From Rhizobium sp. (GTDB taxonomy: Bacteria > Pseudomonadota > Alphaproteobacteria > Rhizobiales > Rhizobiaceae), in contig JAHHDR010000005.1 in assembly GCA_019739215.1 (NCBI GenBank), positions 1 through 37,246 on the forward strand: DNA of 37,246 bases, read 5' to 3'. Below are positions 35,166 through 37,246 of this stretch, piece by piece (positions within the stretch are counted from its first letter, which is position 1; every line of letters starts with the position of its first letter). Both the position numbers and the translations under genes were made by a program. Under the pieces are notes generated by a model that was not told the origin of the DNA, did no database searches, and saw only the letters and a program-made list of their open reading frames with translations.

Positions 35166-36422
35166 TCAGTCCTGATGCATCAGCCGGGCGGCGCGATTGG
35201 CGAGCGAGGTGCGGCCCGAAACCTTGTTCTGCGGCATTCCGGAAATCATCTCGCGAAGCGAGGATGACATCCCCTCCCTTTGCGCCACGACGGCGACCAT
35301 CTTGGCAGCAATGTCCGCGATTTCGCTGCGAAGCGCCTCGTCATGCTCGCCGTCCTTGAGATTGAGCAGCCGTTCCGCCACGGCATTGGCCTGGCTGCGG
35401 GCGTCGTCGCTCAGTTCGGAGGCGCGCTTCTCGTCGATCAGCCGTGTCGGCGCCGCCTGGGACGACCCGTTCGCCGGTGCCGAAAGCAGCGGAACGGCCT
35501 GCGCCTCGATCAGGTCCTGGCGCGGCCTTCCACCGATCAGTGCGCGGCGCTCCTCGGCAGGCAGGCTTTTGACGCGGGCGGCGGGCGGCAGGCGCGTGGT
35601 GGTGGCCTTGGTGCCGCGTGCGGCCTCGCGCGCCTCTGCATTGGCGGACTTGAGCCGTTCCTTCAGCCGCGTGATCTCCGAAATCCGGCGCTCGATGATC
35701 GTGTCCTTGTCGACGCTGCCGGAAATTTCAGCGTTGAGCCGATCCTCGAGTCGCGTGGCCTTGTTCTCCTCCCGGGCCAGCCGGAGTTCGGCATCCTTGG
35801 CCCGCTGCGTGGCAAGCTTCATGTCGTTGCGCAAGGTCTCGCGCTCGTCGCGCAGCGCATTGATCCGCGCCCGCAGACCCTCCGCCTCGGTGTCGCGGGT
35901 GGCGATATCGATCTTGAGGTTGTCGATCTCCAGGGTCAGTTGCTGCGCGCGTTGCAGCAGTTGCGTGATGCGACCTTCCTTCTGGCGCTCGCGGATCACG
36001 GCTTCGGAGAGCTGTTCTCTCAGCTTGACGACCTTGAGTTCCTCGTCGCGCAGCGAGGCGCGCAGTTCGCCGGCCTCGACGGCCAGGGCATCCGCGGTGG
36101 TCTTGAGGTCGAAATTCTCTCCGGTCAGCCGCCCGGTCTGTTCCGCCAGCCGGTCGTTCTGGATGGACAGCGTAGCCGCCTTGCCGCGCTCCAGCTTGAG
36201 ATCATGAGCCGTGCGCGCGACCTGGGCGGCCATTTCCGCACGCACCATGTCTTTCTGCGCCCTGAGTTCCTGCGGGCTGACCGGCATGGTCGCGAGGATG
36301 CGATCCTCGGTGAACTTGACGATGCGCCTATGGATGGCCGGCGCAAGCAGAAGCCCCGCCAGAATGGCGGACAGAAATCCCAATCCGAAAAGCAAAGCAT
36401 ATTCGATCACGGCAGCGGACAC
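35166..36422 (-). CDS. Membrane-anchored coiled-coil protein, unknown function
   Basis: This 418-residue protein starts MSAAVIEYALLFGLGFLSAI with one N-terminal helix (about 7-28), so it is anchored in the inner membrane. Residues of about 50-270 are a long coiled coil dense in Glu, Lys, Arg, Ala and Leu (for example VKLREQLSEAVIRERQKEGR). The rest is probably a less ordered tail ending in TSLANRAARLMHQD. No enzymatic domain is visible. Long anchored coils of this kind often act as scaffolds or spacers in the envelope or division machinery, but nothing here identifies which. The gene is convergent with the trmH-type gene and shares its direction with eipA upstream. Confidence 0.8.
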   Translation of the reverse strand: MSAAVIEYALLFGLGFLSAILAGLLLAPAIHRRIVKFTEDRILATMPVSPQELRAQKDMVRAEMAAQVARTAHDLKLERGKAATLSIQNDRLAEQTGRLTGENFDLKTTADALAVEAGELRASLRDEELKVVKLREQLSEAVIRERQKEGRITQLLQRAQQLTLEIDNLKIDIATRDTEAEGLRARINALRDERETLRNDMKLATQRAKDAELRLAREENKATRLEDRLNAEISGSVDKDTIIERRISEITRLKERLKSANAEAREAARGTKATTTRLPPAARVKSLPAEERRALIGGRPRQDLIEAQAVPLLSAPANGSSQAAPTRLIDEKRASELSDDARSQANAVAERLLNLKDGEHDEALRSEIADIAAKMVAVVAQREGMSSSLREMISGMPQNKVSGRTSLANRAARLMHQD

Positions 36423-36538
36423 CCGGCATATTCGATAACGCCGCTTAAACCACGCGCCCCGTGCCGCCGCAAGTTACATAGGGAACAGGGTCGCGATTTG
36501 CCGGCGCAGTGTCATTCTTCCCGCAGGCCGTGCACGGA

Positions 36539-37120
36539 TCAGAACGGATTCCACGTCGCCTTGGAGGTCATCTTGAGATAGCCGACATTGATGCCCAGCC
36601 GCGCGCCGACACCGGTTCGGATCGGAACGATGAGGACGTTCTTGTGCTTGAGAACGGTCATGCCGAAGCCAGCCACGACATAGGCCTGGCCGGAAACGCC
36701 TGCGAAGCGGTGGTAGATCGCATTGACTCGCGGCAGTTCGTAAACCAGCATCATTACCCGGCTGCCTTGCCCACCATAGTCGATTCCGATCGACGGACCC
36801 TGCCAGAAGAGCGTGTGCTGGCCGGCGTTCTTCGTATAAAGCTCGCCCTCGCCATAGGTGGCACCCACGACGAAAGAACCGGCACCTTCCTGGCCCAGGA
36901 TGTAGCCGTTGGGAAGGCCATAGCGCTTAAAGGCCTGTTCCACGACCTTCGCCATGCCGCCCGTCGTCGAGCCGAAGAATCCGTGACCGGCATCCACGAT
37001 CTCCTGCATCGTATATTGTGAGCTGTCGGCTCTGGCCGGCGCGGCGGCAGCCAGCGCAACTGCCATCAGAAGGGCCATCAGGGCCGATAGTCTGCCGATC
37101 ATGTTCGTCAATGCCCGCAT
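36539..37120 (-). CDS. eipA: Envelope integrity protein A, DUF1134 family
   Basis: This is a secreted protein of 193 residues. The start at 37120 (MRALTNMIGR) gives a signal peptide with probable cleavage after residue 31 (ARA, then DSS). The DUF1134 body follows: MQEIVDAGHGFFGSTTGGMA, VVGATYGEGELYTK, WQGPSIGIDYGGQGSRVMML and VPIRTGVGARLGINVGYLKM. In Brucella, EipA is a periplasmic protein needed for envelope stability under stress, and is reported to be under cell-cycle control. A GGAG site lies eight bases before the ATG. An in-frame start at 37150 would add ten residues ahead of the signal peptide and is less likely. Confidence 0.88.
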   Translation of the reverse strand: MRALTNMIGRLSALMALLMAVALAAAAPARADSSQYTMQEIVDAGHGFFGSTTGGMAKVVEQAFKRYGLPNGYILGQEGAGSFVVGATYGEGELYTKNAGQHTLFWQGPSIGIDYGGQGSRVMMLVYELPRVNAIYHRFAGVSGQAYVVAGFGMTVLKHKNVLIVPIRTGVGARLGINVGYLKMTSKATWNPF

Positions 37121-37246
37121 CGTCAGCTCCGTCGCTTCGTGGTTCGGCACCCGGCCGGCAACGCCGTCGGGGAAGTATGGGTATTTTGAAGCGATTGTCT
37201 TAACAGTCGGTTTACCAAATATGGTGTCTTTATGGCGGTGATCGAT

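Noticed and set aside
37200..37204. TTAAC as a CtrA half-site upstream of eipA
   Set aside because: No second half-site lies at the seven-base spacing. One five-base match is not evidence.
37232..37246. ATG near the right edge as the start of a plus-strand gene
   Set aside because: Only five codons are visible, with no clear ribosome binding site.

Overview
The window looks like chromosome from a high-GC alphaproteobacterium of the Hyphomicrobiales (Rhizobiales), close to Rhizobiaceae or Phyllobacteriaceae. This rests on the purA / large membrane protein / rpoH / rluA-type gene neighbourhood, an EipA (DUF1134) gene, a soxBDAG cluster and an adjoining liv operon with a DUF6867-like gene. It is inferred from gene content and not from a marker-gene comparison. 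No rRNA, tRNA, CRISPR array, insertion sequence or prophage module was recognised.

Layout. Positions 1-5614 (minus): a branched-chain / GABA-type amino-acid ABC importer in the order livH-livM-livG-livF-DUF6867-livK, with livK cut by the window edge. Positions 5860-10882 (minus): heterotetrameric sarcosine oxidase soxB-soxD-soxA-soxG. Positions 11177-14779 (plus): sulfate activation, cysD - cysNC (fused GTPase and APS kinase) - cysQ, closed by a strong terminator. Positions 14891-15848: a MarR-type regulator behind a perfect 14-bp inverted repeat, then a DUF1398 protein. Positions 15925-20934 (minus): group-2-capsule-like kpsD/wza - kpsC - kpsS. Positions 21199-21512: a compact orphan small-protein gene with its own promoter, ribosome binding site and hairpin. 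Positions 21725-24090: a uracil-DNA-glycosylase-like gene divergent from galE/exoB and an ACT-domain gene. Positions 24106-27675: gamma-glutamyltransferase, DUF427, a PqiA-like protein and an EamA transporter. Positions 27851-37120: purA, an 829-residue repeat-containing membrane protein, rpoH, an RluA-family pseudouridine synthase, a small membrane protein, a TrmH/SpoU methyltransferase, a coiled-coil membrane protein and eipA.

How the genes fit together. The liv and sox genes suggest uptake and oxidation of small nitrogen compounds: amino acids or GABA, and sarcosine from glycine betaine or creatine. cysDNCQ makes APS and PAPS and clears PAP. kpsC and kpsS build the poly-Kdo linker of a surface polysaccharide that kpsD would export, and galE supplies UDP-galactose.

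Sequence quality matters here. Two patches (about 1-1900 and 11310-11720) carry dense single-base indels, mostly insertions, while the codons between them stay conserved. Isolated single-base shifts occur in livM, soxB and ggt, and possibly in soxD. I read these as assembly or sequencing errors more than biology. I did not find a clearly new multi-gene system. The most promising unexplained items are the orphan small gene at 21199-21512, the MarR operator at 14891-14930, and the glycosylase with an altered motif at 21725-22606.
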